Positions 50,268-64,000 of a stretch of 64,000 nt of DNA are shown one piece after another. Position numbers and translations under genes: made by a program. This DNA is from Anoplopoma fimbria (taxonomy: Eukaryota; Chordata; Actinopteri; Perciformes; Anoplopomatidae), in the NCBI RefSeq assembly GCF_027596085.1, contig NC_072462.1, positions 18,464,421 to 18,528,420 on the forward strand, written 5' to 3'. The notes beneath the pieces were generated by a model. That model was not told the DNA's origin, ran no database searches, and saw nothing but the letters and a program-made list of their open reading frames with translations. Each line of letters begins with the position of its first letter. Within the stretch, counting starts at the first letter, position 1.

Positions 50268-50619
50268 CAGAGCATTAGTTGGGACTTTGTAAAAGCAGCC
50301 AGCCCTTCATGAGGATAAACTCTCTCTGTATCGGCTCATGTAAAGCGCGATCTGGTTGTGCATCATAAGACCTTGAGAAGGCTGGAAAAGAGTTTGGTGA
50401 GTCTCAGAGACAAAAAAACAGCATGGAGAAAGGATGTGAAATCAGTCTTAGCTGTCAGGTAACAGTACACTCCATGGATGTTAGGTTAGATAAAGTTTGT
50501 GTTGAATGGTAAGTTATGTCAATAGAGCATGTCTCCCACAAATTGAGGGCTTCATGGGCATGTAAATTCATATAACGTTAGGTTTCTCGAAACATAAAGG
50601 TTCCATAAGGTTTCAGTTA

Positions 50620-50620
<1 letters not shown>

Positions 50621-50716
<96 letters not shown>

Positions 50717-50728
50717 AACACACACACA
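50621..50728. repeat. (CA)n microsatellite in the 3' UTR
   Basis: About 92 bp of pure CA, then CAAACAAACACACACACA. It starts about 350 nt after the stop codon. If transcribed it is a long CA-repeat RNA with a short complementary GU run about 260 nt further on. Confidence 0.96.
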
Positions 50729-51160
50729 GCAGGAGCGAGTACACAGAATGCAGCACGAAAGAGAAGCGAAAACTCACAAACAGGAAGTGTTATCGGACAT
50801 CTTGCTGACATTACACTGTATGTCAGTTCCATTATTATTACTAAAGACTCTAAATACTCAATATTCAAACCTCTGAGACGATCAGTCCTCGACTGTTCAG
50901 TCAATGAACATGAGAACATCGCCAACACTATAGCTGAATATCATTTACCTTCAATAAGTACAACTGGAACCATATGTCCTTTGCGTGTGTGTGTGTGTAC
51001 GTGTGTATTGAATGAGAGAGTGTGTGTGTGAGTGACAAGCAAAGTCTATCAGCTCTTAAACCCTTCTGGCCTTACAAACAGAAGTGTTTCTCCTTAGACC
51101 TTAATTTATTCTTCCATTTTAGAAGAATTTGTTGCATAAAAGCCTATTGTTGGGGTAAAT

Positions 51161-51168
51161 TGTACATA
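51161..51168 (+). promoter_or_regulatory. Pumilio-type 3' UTR motif TGTACATA
   Basis: An exact match to the Pumilio consensus UGUANAUA, in the AT-rich distal 3' UTR about 170 nt before the polyadenylation signal. A single short motif may be chance. Confidence 0.35.
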
Positions 51169-51329
51169 TTGTTTCTAAATATTATAGATGTATTTTAGAA
51201 TTATAAAAAAAATGAAAATTATCAAAAGTTTTGTTGTTGTTTATATAAATATATAAATAGATATGCAGTTTATTTTTTAAATCAAAAACAAGAACTAACC
51301 ACCATAGCCCATGTCAAGTGTCTTAATGA

Positions 51330-51335
51330 AATAAA
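51330..51335 (+). terminator. Polyadenylation signal AATAAA
   Basis: Canonical AATAAA about 1.06 kb after the stop, followed at a suitable distance by GCTTTGCTGTATGCG and a long T-rich tract (51406-51422), as expected for a cleavage-site downstream element. Further AATAAA at 51595 and 51723 could serve longer isoforms. Confidence 0.7.
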
Positions 51336-54300
51336 ATTTTTGGAAGGGACATAAGATCGTATTGTACTTTATGTATCAGTGTTATCACTTGCTTTGCTGT
51401 ATGCGTTTTTTTTGTTTTTTTTACACATAGAGACCATTTGTTTAATTTATTTAACTACTATAGTTATACTGTAGGCCATATCAAACATTTCAAAACGTTT
51501 CTTTTTGTTTTCCAAATTATGTTTTTTGCAGTCATGATGTCCAAATGTATTATTTCAAATGTTTTCAGGTATGATTTCAAATGCATTTGATGGTAATAAA
51601 AATAATTCAGTTTGAAATATTTAAAGCTGTCTACACAGATAGACCCCATACAGCATAGTGTTATAGGTCTTTCACGTTTCAGTTATGGCATGAGATGATT
51701 GTAATAGTATTACTATGACAACAATAAAATATTTATCTAGATTAAAATCCGATTTTATTGCTCATGCTTTGCTGCAAAGCAAATTATTGGAAAGTCGGTC
51801 AGAACCTGCTCTTTCATTTTTTGATTCTACCACTGGACGTCGTCAAAGTACATATTGCCATCATAAAGAGGTTCAGAGCAACTTTGATCAATATGTTCAT
51901 ATTAACAAATGACTAAATGCAGTGAGAAAGGGATTTCTCTTCATGGCATATCTGAAATGAATTATCCCCTGACTGCATTTCCCCTCAGTGCTACATACCT
52001 TCTTTTTATTTAAGTATTTTTGACTTAATTTGACAGAGGACAGCATAGAATCGATGCAAAGTGTTTTGACTTTGAACCTGTAAGAAGAGTCTTACTAAGA
52101 AATTCACCAGATGTATAGACAGGCATCAAATACATGTTACATAATTGGAGATTAAATGATGTAATATGTCTCAAGGTACCTCAAGACAGACAATTTATTA
52201 TTGATAAAGGTCAGTAATCTGTTATCACAACAGCATTACACTGATCGTGTGTTCTGGCTGTCCTTAACAAATGTGTCTGTGAGTATACACACACAGGCTG
52301 CCCTCCTGTCCTGACCCAGGGTTCATGGCATGTTTATGTGAGGTTAATGTGCTGTGATAAGGCTGCTATTAGAAGCTTTTTGATGTGTGCATGTGGTCCA
52401 CCACAAACAAGGCAGCTGCTTTTCCAGCGCATGCCGATCCTGCAGGAAACAAACAGGAAAAAAGAGCCAACAGACTCTTTAGATGTACAGGAAATGACAG
52501 TTAATTGATTTGTTCTATCAACAGGAAAAGAAAGCTAATTGACTTGTTAGTTTGTGCTTTGACTTAGAACTGACTGTGTGCCAGAGGAGGTCATTAAGGT
52601 CTGTGTGTGTATAACTGATGTGCACGAGTAATGTTGAGATTTTCAAAAATAAGTAAGGTGTGAGGTATTAGAGGTGATTCAATCCACAAAGTTCTTCTTA
52701 AGATGTAACTGAGCTTTTTTTCTGCCTGCTTTGTTTGATTTCTTGCATTACAACATTGAAAACTGCGGAACAGCTCAAACAAAGTAAGCAGAGATCGACA
52801 TAATCCTGGATAGGTTTAGTGTTTTTCCTTTTATTTCTCTTTCTATCTTTTCTTCCACTAAGAAGGAGCAGTGTCAGGTGATGGCTGCATGCGGTGATCA
52901 GGCTAATCCTTTGATGAAAGGCTTTCTGGGAAATGAAGTAAAATCAGTAATTGACTTTGACGGTGAAAGCTGACCTGACATAAAGGTTACATCTGGAATA
53001 ATAAAGGCAATCACAAAGTGATCATATATGACACTAACAGCATCTTGATTCAACCTCTTTACCTCTGACTCTTTGATAAAGGTAAGTTGCATTTTTAATC
53101 TGTCTTTCTAAAAAATTGTATAGATTTATCCTATGTGTTAATGCACCACTGAGCATGTGGCACCTCTGTGCGCGCTAAAAGGAAAATGTGCAGAGAAGTT
53201 ATTTCTATTTCATAATATATCATTATATAGCAAAGTGCTAAAAAAACATTTAGATCACATCATGTTAAAAAAAGAATGTGGCTCTAAACAAGATCTTTCT
53301 TCTGCTCCGTGTAACACAAAACTTTAAAAACACCAGACCATGTAAGTCACTCAGTCATTCTTTAAAAGAATAAACAAACAGAGGTGCAGGTCATTGCCTC
53401 CCATTGAGTGCTTTTAATGACTGATGTTACAGCTCAGATACATTGCATAAAGAATGGTGTGAATACCATAAGAGCTCACTGCAGACAAGACAAATGGTTT
53501 CAAGACATGAAACCACAATCAGGACACAAGGTTCGACTCTAATCAGTTGGCAATTACTTTCAATCCAATATTTGTTTTGGTTTTTTTTGTGCCTTTTGTG
53601 CCTGATCTCAACTCTATGTGTAATTTTAGCTTGTAAAGCCTGTATGTCATTATCATGCGAGTCTAATTGCAGGCTCAAACCCAGGAGTCCAGTGCCCGAA
53701 AGCATGATAGACATTAATTAACTCCAGGATAGAATCCAACCAGAATCAATTGGAACACATTATTTAGATAGGTGAATCTTAGTTATTTAAATCGGCTCCA
53801 TCACGTAACAGAAACGTTTTTAGGATCTGTTACTGCACCAGTGTGGCTCATTATCCTCTCCTTCATCACATTCATATGAAATAAATATGCTCATGACAGA
53901 CTACTACTCCTTAAAACACAATCAAATAAGAAATAGGTCTTATGAAAACACACCACACTGGACTGGAGGTGGAATTGCCAGATTGGACAAAGTAAACCTG
54001 TAGAAATTGAAAGCAGATGTCCATGCAGACGTCTGTTTCCTGTGGAGCAGAAAACTAGGTAAAAATAAAGACATGGCATTGAAAATCTTAGGAAGTTTAT
54101 GTTCTGGAAACACGGGAATCGTCCACTATTTATTGGCGCTTGCTGGTATGGCTAAAGACCTCATTAAAAATATCACATCCCTTGTGAAGAAATCGGAAAA
54201 AAAAAACACCTTGCAATGCAGAGCTGAATTTAATGATGTCAGAACGCATGCGCTGTAGAATGACTGGTTTTGTTTTCTTTAATGATTTAAAAGAAATGAT

Positions 54301-56669
54301 AAAAATGCGTAGATAATTATGTCAGAGAGAAGAAATACGTTATATGAATATGTTCACTACATGACTTCCTGCGATTGGTCCACTTTAATCAGTACTTCTC
54401 ATATTTTTATTCCAAGGAAATGGTTACTAATTTCACCCATTATTACCAATCCTTAGAAGCATTTATAGACCTGATCATGCTTTTGTGCAGCCATCTATAT
54501 AGCTAGTCTCTGTACATTTTGAGCCACAAGGTCAAATCATTTTCCCATTGTTAAAACAAGCCCAGCATGTTATTGTTTATTTGATGTAGCACTGGTCAAT
54601 CCCTCACAGTCTTGCACAAATATACCTATGTGTGTAGAGTAGGTCTCACTGTGGCTATTATAACTGCATCAGTCTAAGAGTCATTGCAGTGTGTTAACTG
54701 AGAGGCATGGTAATAAGTGCTCTGTTGAGTCCTCTGTATATTTGTATAGTAAATCTCCTTGGGGTTATATATATTATGTTTTCAGTGCAAGTTAGAGCTT
54801 TGGCCAATGGGAGTTCACAGGATTTCTTTAAATCAGAGAACACTCTATTCTTGGATTGTCTATCAACCATTTAACACACTGGAGAACGAAAGGAGAAATA
54901 ATTTATGTTTGTCACTGCTCCATCGTTTATTCTATCTTTTGTTCAGTCTCTACCTATCCTTTTACTCTGTCTCATCCCTCTTCCTGCTTTTACTTTCTTC
55001 ATTCATCGGTCTCTCTGACAATTATTGTATGTCTTTTTAGACAGTTGACAACTGTCTCATTAACTTTAGCAGCTTATGATTATTTCCCTATAGACAGTAT
55101 GATTAATTAATGGTTTAACCTATAGGATGTCCAAGACAAAGTGCATGAGTCATAACAAATTCCCAGGGAAATCTTCAAATTGCTTTATTTTCTTAATCAA
55201 CAAATATTTTCATAAACTCCATCTTAATGTGCTTATGCCATATACATGCATACTACAAATGTGTTTGCTTATACTCAAAGAAAATTCCAAGTAAGCTGTA
55301 GGTACTTGTAAACTTGAGCTTTCTTATATATCAAAAAACACTAATATATCCACACATGGTTTCTCCAGCCCCATCCAGACATAATCGTTTTCTGCCTTAT
55401 TTATTCAGCGTTGGTATACTCACAGGGGACAGAGACCATTACCTTTAAAAGTCAGGGAACATCTGCAGCGTTTCCCAAAGGCCTGGTGGATTGAAAAAGT
55501 TTTTATAATGCTTGCTTCCTCAGTGTGAAACTGCTCACTGAAATAATCAAAACTTAAGGAACCTATTAGTGTCAGTGAATTCAAAGCAGTTCTAAGGACA
55601 ATGGAAGATTCATGTATTGGAAATATTCAGGGCTTGGATTATGTTGATTGCAGAGGTCTGTGCATCTGTTTCTCCTCCTTTGTCTCCACCTAGGCTTTGT
55701 ACTTCTTCATGATTTTTTTTATTATGAATTATTATTAGTAGTTGCCAAATTTAATAGGTACAACAACCCATTCCAAGGATTGGGACTCCTGTTTTAGTAC
55801 TCTTGGGGCTTACTCTGGAGGGTCCATTTACATACCAATTTCTTCATTCTGAAGAACAGATGGAGAAATAACTGAATGGACAAACAGTCAAGTTAACACA
55901 AAGTCTCTTCTAAAAATGTTACTGATCGCTGGCAACACATTGATGTTATCAAAAAGTGACCTGACTAGAAAAACTTCCACCTGTTTGTGCTAAGTTATGC
56001 CATGCAATAAAGCCTGCAATGGGAAAATGAATGGAATGCAGCAGAACTCCAATTAAATAAAAAATAAAATCTAATTAGCCATCCTGTATCTATGTTTGAG
56101 TTGTTTTTATATGTTACTTAAATAAAATGAGTCCTCATCTAATTGTCAGGTCCTTTTCACAGGAGACATTTTGACGTGGCACAATAGAAAAGGCAGAGCT
56201 GTAAATAATAAAATGAATAATGGTTAAATTTGAATTAGCTCCTTCAGTTTCACAGTCCTATTGTGCATGCTGGCACACTGTCCTACACTCACGGCTTATT
56301 GCAACAGGATAATGCATTCTAATCACGGTTTATCTTCTCTTGGAAAATCTTGGATAAACAGGCCTCTTCTTAATGCTCAAATGAATTATCAAAGCAGCTA
56401 TTAAGGCTAAACCTTGTTATTGGAAGTCACATTTTCTGTTCGGTAGGAGTTTCAGAGCAAAACATTGTTTATGTCTGTCAGTGCCCCTCAGGGTCAGCCT
56501 ACCTGTGATTGTCAGCTTATAAACAAATGGACCATTTGTGAGCTGGTGCTACACCACAGGGTGTCACTCAGTTAGACCAAGGGTCAATAGATCCCATTCA
56601 TAGGGAACCATGTTTTTGGGGTGCATTATGATAGAAGGGATCCCACACCGGGAGGTTGAACTTGGAGCC

Positions 56670-56776
<107 letters not shown>

Positions 56777-57889
56777 CATACAACCATTGTCCACTATTGT
56801 TACACTCGTAGTCTAAATGTTAACACAGTCAAAATTCACCCATACAGGTTCTGAGTGGGTTTGGTTTGGTTGATATCCATTTCACCATCAATAAACTCTG
56901 AACAAACTAAGAGGTTCTCAGATTCGGCTTCAGGAATGTGTGCTCGGGGTCAATGCAGTCAGTGAAAGGGAGAGAGCTGAAGCTAAAAGGTCATGATAAC
57001 TAACTAAAAGGATTGGAGTTAACCACTTTGCTCTCACCAGATACCTGTGTCTCTCAGAGGCATGCAGTGCTCAGTCATCATTATTAGCTGCTTTTATTTA
57101 TTTGCATTGTATCACATATTTCCCTATTCTACCTTTTGCATTTTGCACCAAAGTGTGGCAGTAATCGGTGCAGGTACACACTTCCTCTTCCATTAATAGA
57201 GTAGAATATTATAAGAAACATGACATGGTCTGCTATGACCAGTAGCTTATGATGGCTAATGTTAGTGAATTAAAGCTAAATATTGTTGACTGTTTCAAGC
57301 ACCACAGAATAGTCATCACAAACATTTAATTTGACTGTAAAACCATGTAAACAATGAAGACAAATGTGTCACAGATGAGCGGGATTCAAATATGCACATA
57401 GGTGCAGTATAGGCACAGTATAAATGTAGTTAAAGTGAACAAATCAATAACAACCTAAAATATAAATACTTTTCTGCTGGGCTGAGATAAAATAACTGTA
57501 TTTTAACATTCTCAGTACCTATAAGAACAAACACAAAAATATGCCAAATGAAAAATATGGTAGAGATATTTGCTTGGGAACCATTCAAATTATAGTACAG
57601 CTGTAGAGTCAGTATTATGATCAAGATGTATGTTTCTTTCCACTTTATAATAGACAACTGCAAGTATACCAATCATTATGATGTGTAAAATAAAGAAAGG
57701 AACTAGTAAACACCTATTTGGAGGTTTATGTAATTCACTCTGCAATAAAACGGTGTGCAATGCTGCCCTCTGCCTGTGAGCTGAGGTACTGTGTTAAGGT
57801 TGTTGGTTGAATTCAGCCCATCAGGCAGGTCTCCTCTCTGATTTTGTGTTGTATATTTTCATACAGCTCTTGACATCTGTGGTGCTACT

Positions 57890-59035
57890 GCATATATATA
57901 TAGTATGACATTTTTCAGAATGCTGTACTATGCCATTTTTACAAGGCATACACACATATGACATTTTATTATTGCGTTTTTCATGACACAATATGGCATT
58001 TAATCTGCGATATACTATAAATGACATTATTACGAGGGGTAATATTCTGAGAAAAAAAGATGAAAATTTCTGTGATTAAAGTCGTATATTTATGAGAAAA
58101 AAAATTGGATATTCTCTGAGATTAATATTGAGATTATTTAACAGTGAAATATTTTAAAGTCATACATTTATGGCTAACTGTGACTATTTTATGAGATACT
58201 AAATTATGATTATTTTGGAGGGGGAATATACTGTATATTATGACGAGCAGATGGGGTCTCAGTGCCATGCTCAAGGTCTTCCAGTTACTATCCAGTCCAC
58301 TCTTTGTACTTGTCCTCACGGACTGAGCTGCTGAGCCGCCCCAAAAGCCAGTTCCCATACTAGGGAACCTTTTTGAATTATATTTTCTATGACATACTGT
58401 ACATGTGTCACACACTATACACACATTTTGTTTTACAACACTTTTACAACATACTATTACTTTTCTCATATTTTGTATACCATACAATGCCTATATAATG
58501 ATACATATTAATACATTTTCTATGACATGCCATGCTATGATATTGTTTGTGACATAGTATTTTTTTATGGCCATTTTTATGGCATACTGTTATATTGTTA
58601 CATTTCCATGGCATACTATAGTATGGCTTATATGTGATGACAATTGAGTGGCATGTTATGCTATGACATTTTCATTGCATTTAACTTCTATAATTTTTTT
58701 ATGACTTTTAAAATTACAATTTTCACGACAAACTATACTATGATGTTTTTATAACATTTTTTTGCATTTTACACTATGACCTTTATTACTTTGTTATAAC
58801 ATTTCCTGGCATACTATACTATGTCTTTTGTTTGACAAACTATAGTAAAGCTTTTTATGGCAACTTATTAAATATTTTTTGTATTACTTTTTACGATCTC
58901 TGGTAAATAAAGACTATACTATGAGATTTAAAAATATATATTTTCATGGCATACTATACTATGAATTTTTATGACTGTATTTTCGACATTCTATACTATT
59001 ACTTGGTAAGACATTTTTATGTTATAATATATAAT
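57890..59035. repeat. AT-rich degenerate tandem repeat (CATACTATACTATGACATTTTT-like)
   Basis: Diverged units of the form GGCATACTATACTATGA followed by a T-rich spacer and ATGACAT or ATAACAT recur every few tens of bases, most clearly from 58440 to 59030. The array is interrupted by non-repeat DNA including the SINE remnant. I recognise similar arrays from other fish. The period is irregular. Confidence 0.7.
58252..58342 (-). mobile_element. tRNA-type SINE remnant, minus strand
   Basis: On the minus strand it reads GGGGCGGCTCAGCAGCTCAG, then TCCGTGAGGACAAG, AGTGGACTGGATAGTAACTGG, AAGACCTTGAGCATGGCAC and TGAGACCCC. This follows the order of an abundant percomorph SINE: A-box-like AGCTCAGTCCGTGAGG, then the TTGAGCAAGGCAC block. 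The B-box segment (GGTTCAAGTCC) is missing, so the copy is truncated. Confidence 0.6.
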
Positions 59036-62000
59036 GCAAACACACATGCCACCCTGGCCTTCCCAACCCCTGTACCCCTTGCACTGATTCTGCGGTCATG
59101 TTTTCAAATTACTATCTATTAAATTGCCATTATCAGAAATAGGGAATGATGTAAAGTAAATGTTCGATCCCACACATGGAACACCTCATTAACTGGGTGG
59201 ATATTTACAGCCCTGCAGGATGGAGACTCGGGCATGGATGAGGCCTTGCTCATCTTAATGGTGTCTCGGCTGATAAGATTAACTCTTCTCCTATTTATAC
59301 ATGCACTTTTAATGGGACTTACTCTACCACTAGTGACCTTTATTGATTCCTGCAGGGTGGTTGCCTTTTGCTCAAACCCCCAGAGAAACAGAACATAAAC
59401 CACCAAAGAATAGCATCGCTGGATTGATTAACTGCCTTGCTCAAAGGCACTTCAGACTCCTTCACTCACTGGCACAGACTTCTATTGACTGCTTTTAACC
59501 TAGATGATTAACAAGAAATGTACAAACTAACATAAATATATTGTCTGATTCAATGTAGTATTAGAACTTCAGCAGAGTGATGTGATAATCAGTTTTGCTC
59601 TCTTTACCATTACTGTTAGCAATTAACTTGTCTAATTAGCCGTGACAAGTACTTGGCCTCTACACCTGCAGTAATGTGGAAGGGTTTCGCAACAGCAGGT
59701 TTGGAGCATTATCTTTAGGGCAGTGCCATAAAAAAAAAAAAAATCGGTCCTTTGTGTGTTGGGCAGGATGGGGTCATAAATTCATCATATCTGATTAGAA
59801 AAAGCTCTTTCATTTATACAACTGTCAAGTTGGCCGGTTATTTTTTTTAATGAGAGGTTAGAGACTTATTGGATATACTCCCTCAACTCCTTGCTAATAG
59901 TTTAAAGGACAAACTTGATATTAGGCCATACTTGTAGACATATCCAATTATTATGGCCTATACAGCATATTTGTTTTCTGGGCCTCTGACATATATGATC
60001 ATAGCCAAGGTGTGTTTTTTTTCTTCTTTTTTTCTGAAAAAAGGATGGCAGTGCAACAAGCCCAGTGAAAATCCCTAACCATTCTTTCCATCTCACAAAT
60101 GTAGTGTCAAGTCCCTCAAAATTCCCTGTCTACCCACCTAGGGTTGTTTCCGAGCAACTGTAGATAACATTATTGAATATAAAGCACCTGGGACTGGCTT
60201 CTCACTCTGCCAAGATCAATTAAAAGTCAGAGGCTGTGAAAAAGATGCAGAAAACTCCAAATGTAACTGTGAAATATCACCCTCATGGCAAAAAAAAATT
60301 GCAAATATAAGGGCTCCTGCTGAAAGGTCTCGCATAATCGAATTCATTTGTAAATGAAAGTGTAAGTTAGTCCAGACATTGCATTTATCTGTTGCATTGC
60401 ATAATCTATGCAATAAAATAGCTTTGACCTTAATCTCTAAATTCGCAATATTTTAATGTGACCATAAAACTGAACAAAGATACCATTAGTTAATTGTTAT
60501 GTTGGCCTTATCCTCCAAAACTGTGCTAGTAGACAACTTCTCGTTTACCTGCATGTCAGGCATTGGCCTGTTGAGACAGCAATTCAAATTAAGTCAGCAA
60601 GTAACTTCTTCTTATATTTCTTCCACTGCTGTCAAACTTCAAATCTGTTATGCTCTCTGTTGCCATCAGCTTTCGATTTAGGCAAAATCCTCAAAAGTCA
60701 TCATCCAGTGTACGGTTGAGCTCATCAGAAGTCCACAGCGCATCTCGTCCAGATATTCAGCATTCTCTTCATGTCATCCACATCACCAGTCTCTAGACTC
60801 CATAGGACTGCTACCTCTATTGGATTTAAAGCTTCATCGTCCCTTATATTATTGAATTGCCAGAATATTCACATTTCTAATCCTGTTGTGAACATGTCAA
60901 TCAAAATATTTGTTTACTCAAAGTTAAGTCACGCCTACATATACTCATGATTGCATCTCACATTGCCATTTCACACATTCTTTCGACACTAAAGAAAATA
61001 GTTTTTTCGTGCTTTCAACTTGGTTTCAGAGAGACAGGACAGGAACACACTCCAAGTGCAGGTCTTTTGTGCGTCAGGGCTTACCATGAATAGATCTCAT
61101 CATGTTTTCATGGAAATCCAACAATCATGTTGAGGGAAATTTTCATCTAAATGCAGCAAGGCAATTTAAAAGTCCCAACGAACAAAAAGCTGCCAAAGTA
61201 TACCCAGAGGAGGATCGTAAATAGTGAAACAGAGAGATGTAACCCATCTGGTTTGCTTCCAAAGGCTGCTGAAAACGTTGTCTATTAACTGTGAATACAG
61301 TGAAAAACTCATATCCAGAAATAAAATATATTTTATTAAACATTTCTATATTTTTCTAGCAAGCAGGAAATTCATTTCTTTTAAGATTATATGACTCACA
61401 AGGTGAATGTTCAATATGAGAAACAAATTTTATTAATAGAAGCACAAAATGAGTTGCTCATATAAATAATTAATAAATTAAACCTCATTTCTGATTTGAG
61501 CCCTTACCCCTTCTCCTTGACGGACTGACTGTCTGGAGACCTGAAAATGCTTTGTGATCATTTTAGGAGGATGGAGAATTAAACGTCTGGGGTTGCTCTG
61601 ACCTGAAAACCTCATTAAAAAGCAACTCTGTATCAACAATGAGACATTCAGTTCATTGTTAAGCTCAATGGTAATCCAATCAATTTAAAGGAGTGATTTT
61701 TAATAGCTTATTTATTTGCTGCATATCGACATAAAAGCATATCCACATGGCTGGATTGATCCTTTATTAGAGCCGATTTCCCTTTCAGGGCTAGGCAGAT
61801 GATTGAGCCTTGTGCTGCAGCTCAAGGATCCTCTGGTATTCAACAGTGAAGCTCGGATAACTTACACCGAAAAGGCAAAGATGGAGCAGATGAACCTCAT
61901 CGACTCCTGGAAGCATCGCTGATCACAGCCGTGACTGCGCTGGAGAGATGGGAAGAAGACTGACATTAAAACAGGAGCTGTTGAGATGCATGTCAGAGCT

Positions 62001-64000
62001 GATACATATCTTTCCTTTGAAACTTTGATTTGATTTGGCTACGTCTGTCCAGAATTGATAACGACTTGGAAGACTATATAGAAGCCTACAGTGATCAGTG
62101 ACAGAGAAAACAAAAGCATTCTTTTTTAGTTAAAAGGAAAAACTAGAACATCCAACAAAGACTGTTTACCATTTGAGATATTTGAACACTAGATGGCAGT
62201 TTGACACAGACAAGTATTGTTATCTGCAAACCTTGTGGCAAAGCTGATTTTTTATTTAGTATCAATCACTGTTATTGCTGTTGATTGGTGGTGCTGATTG
62301 AATAAGTGTTTACATCCCTTCAGATTATTTTTGTCCCAAACATAATTTGATCCAGTCTATGTATGGAATATTAATCTTAAATCAGTGTGTGTGTGTGTGT
62401 AGGAATTTGGGCAACAAGACAGATGTGTCACAATTAGCTATTCAGGCAGCAGGGGAAGGACCCTAACACAGACCAGGGAGGCAGATAGTGCAGTTAAATA
62501 ATTTAACGATATGAGAAGGTTTGAATAAAGCCACAACACATAGATTCAAATGCGAGAGACACAACACACATGCAAATAAAAAAACATTTGCACTTTGTTG
62601 GACACTTCTAAGCCACTGTAGTAACCAGCACTGAATGCAGAGATTATGCAATGTCACGGTCTACTCAAAACCACTGTCACAATTATCCAATAGACCATTC
62701 TGAAAAATGATGAAAAGCTACAGTGCAAAGTATTGGGCTGAGCTTGAAGCTGAAAATTTAAAAAAAAAATGTTTTATGATAGTAATATACATTTTATTCA
62801 TATACCCTCATTGTAAACTCTGAGAGTTTTGATAATGGAAACTGTAATGGAACATCAGAATGGAAGCCCTGGAGGTATGGCAGTGCCTGAACAGAATAGT
62901 AAAGAACTGATTTACCTTAGTCAGTCAGCACCCATGTGGATGTTTTTCATTAGCAGAAATTGCTTACAATTCAACATATTATGAGTTTTAGGCCTTCACA
63001 AATTTGCCCTTGTTCATGTGACAACTCCAGATATAAGTTTTCTTTTGTGCCTTTTCAGAATCAGTACAGAACTAAATGAACAAAGAGATACTATTATTAC
63101 GCCGATCATGATACAGATAATACGCTTTAACCTCAGAATATGAGAGACAATTATTGTCTGTAGCTCTTTTTCTGAAAGAATACCTGAAAGTGTTAGATTT
63201 TGAAACCGATTTTTTTTTTGTCCACTGTTGTTCAGATAACCGATTCCTCTCTGTGTCCTCTTCTTATTCCTGGATTTTCCTCTCAGTCTTGCAGATATTA
63301 AGATGCAATTCTTGAAAAGCAGATGCTGTGTGGATGTAACTCTTGAACATATATTTGATTTCGAACTGTACTACAGCAACCTGTTTGTTTTTTTGTTTTA
63401 GAGAGAACAACAAAGAAAAATGCATTCCGAGATATGATAACCATAAGAGAATCTCAATAATGCTGAGAGATACATTTGATGCAGTAACAAGCGAATGAAT
63501 TCACACACTGGATTTACCCTCCTTGACAACTTTACCTGTCATGCAGTCTTCTTCCCCTGAGGTCTTAGAGTGATTATAGCCTGCTGATAATGTTCACTTT
63601 ATGCTGTCATATCTTATTTCTGCAACTGCATCCTTTCCTCATATTTTCTCTTAATTTTAACTGTGGTTGCTCCTTCTTGCATTTGTTTTGCTCTCAGCTG
63701 TTTCCTGCTGCCATGCTCAGTGTACAATTCAAGACAATTGCATTATACTTTTCTCTTCATTTTGCCTTTTTATTCTTTGTAAAGAAGAAAATTAGACAAT
63801 AACAGATAGAGAAGAAGAAAAACAAAACACTATTGAAGGACCACATGATATGTGAGATCATAAGGTTTAAGGGATCGAGGTATAATGGATGAAGAGGGCA
63901 AGGAATGTTTCTGAAGACCTGTTGGTGGCAGTGTTGATGCTTACAAATCAGTGAGGAGTTGTACTTTGGTGAACCCTACCACACATGTGTCACCTCTGAT

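Larger units (their letters stand above)
50268..51355 (+). other. trabd2a 3' untranslated region
   Basis: From the TAG stop to about 20 nt after the AATAAA at 51330, roughly 1.1 kb. It contains a CA array (50621-50728), a short GT array (50985-51000), a Pumilio-type UGUACAUA at 51161-51168 and AT-rich sequence towards its end. The end is inferred from the polyadenylation signal. Confidence 0.7.

Noticed and set aside
58252..58342. tRNA gene
   Set aside because: Only an A-box-like part is present, with no B box, cloverleaf or anticodon arm; it fits a SINE remnant.

Overview
The window is vertebrate nuclear DNA, most likely from a teleost, probably a percomorph. It is AT-rich and dense in long (CA/TG)n microsatellites. 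It also carries several interspersed sequences that I recognise from percomorph genomes. Coding sequence is very sparse and split into short exons with GT-AG introns. No prokaryotic-style gene cluster, tRNA, rRNA, CRISPR array or intact transposase was found.

One gene can be supported: the 3' part of a TIKI-family metalloprotease gene on the + strand. Five coding exons (22824-22970, 23455-23629, 43274-43364, 45933-46205, 50069-50267) join in frame with matching intron phases (0, 1, 2, 2) into 294 residues plus a stop. These are the C-terminal part of a TraB-fold protease that inhibits Wnt signalling by trimming the Wnt N-terminus. Residues below are numbered 1-294 from the first in-window codon. 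Family members are about 500 residues long, so roughly the first 200 residues (signal peptide and N-terminal half of the TraB domain) are missing. I found no exon for them in 1-22823. By eye the paralogue looks closer to TIKI1 (trabd2a) than TIKI2 (trabd2b), but this is less certain than the family.

Layout. 1-22823: non-coding, probably a very large intron. It holds a recent 0.85-kb tandem duplication, several interspersed repeats, perfect palindromes, many dinucleotide arrays and a CpG-rich patch at 20950-21345. 22824-50267: trabd2a exons, with a 19.6-kb intron between the second and third. That intron holds a hAT-type MITE, a decayed DNA transposon (31290-32343) and more old repeats. 50268 to about 51350: 3' UTR with a long CA array, a Pumilio-type motif and a well-formed polyadenylation signal. 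51336-64000: intergenic, with one CA array, an AT-rich degenerate tandem repeat (57890-59035) and a SINE remnant, but no recognisable exon.

I did not find a convincing undescribed molecular system. The most useful leads are the tandem duplication carrying a duplicated minus-strand open frame, a set of perfect short-loop palindromes, the CpG-rich/C-tract element upstream of the first visible exon, the catalytic motif divided by the 19.6-kb intron, and CA arrays placed next to a 5' splice site and inside the 3' UTR.
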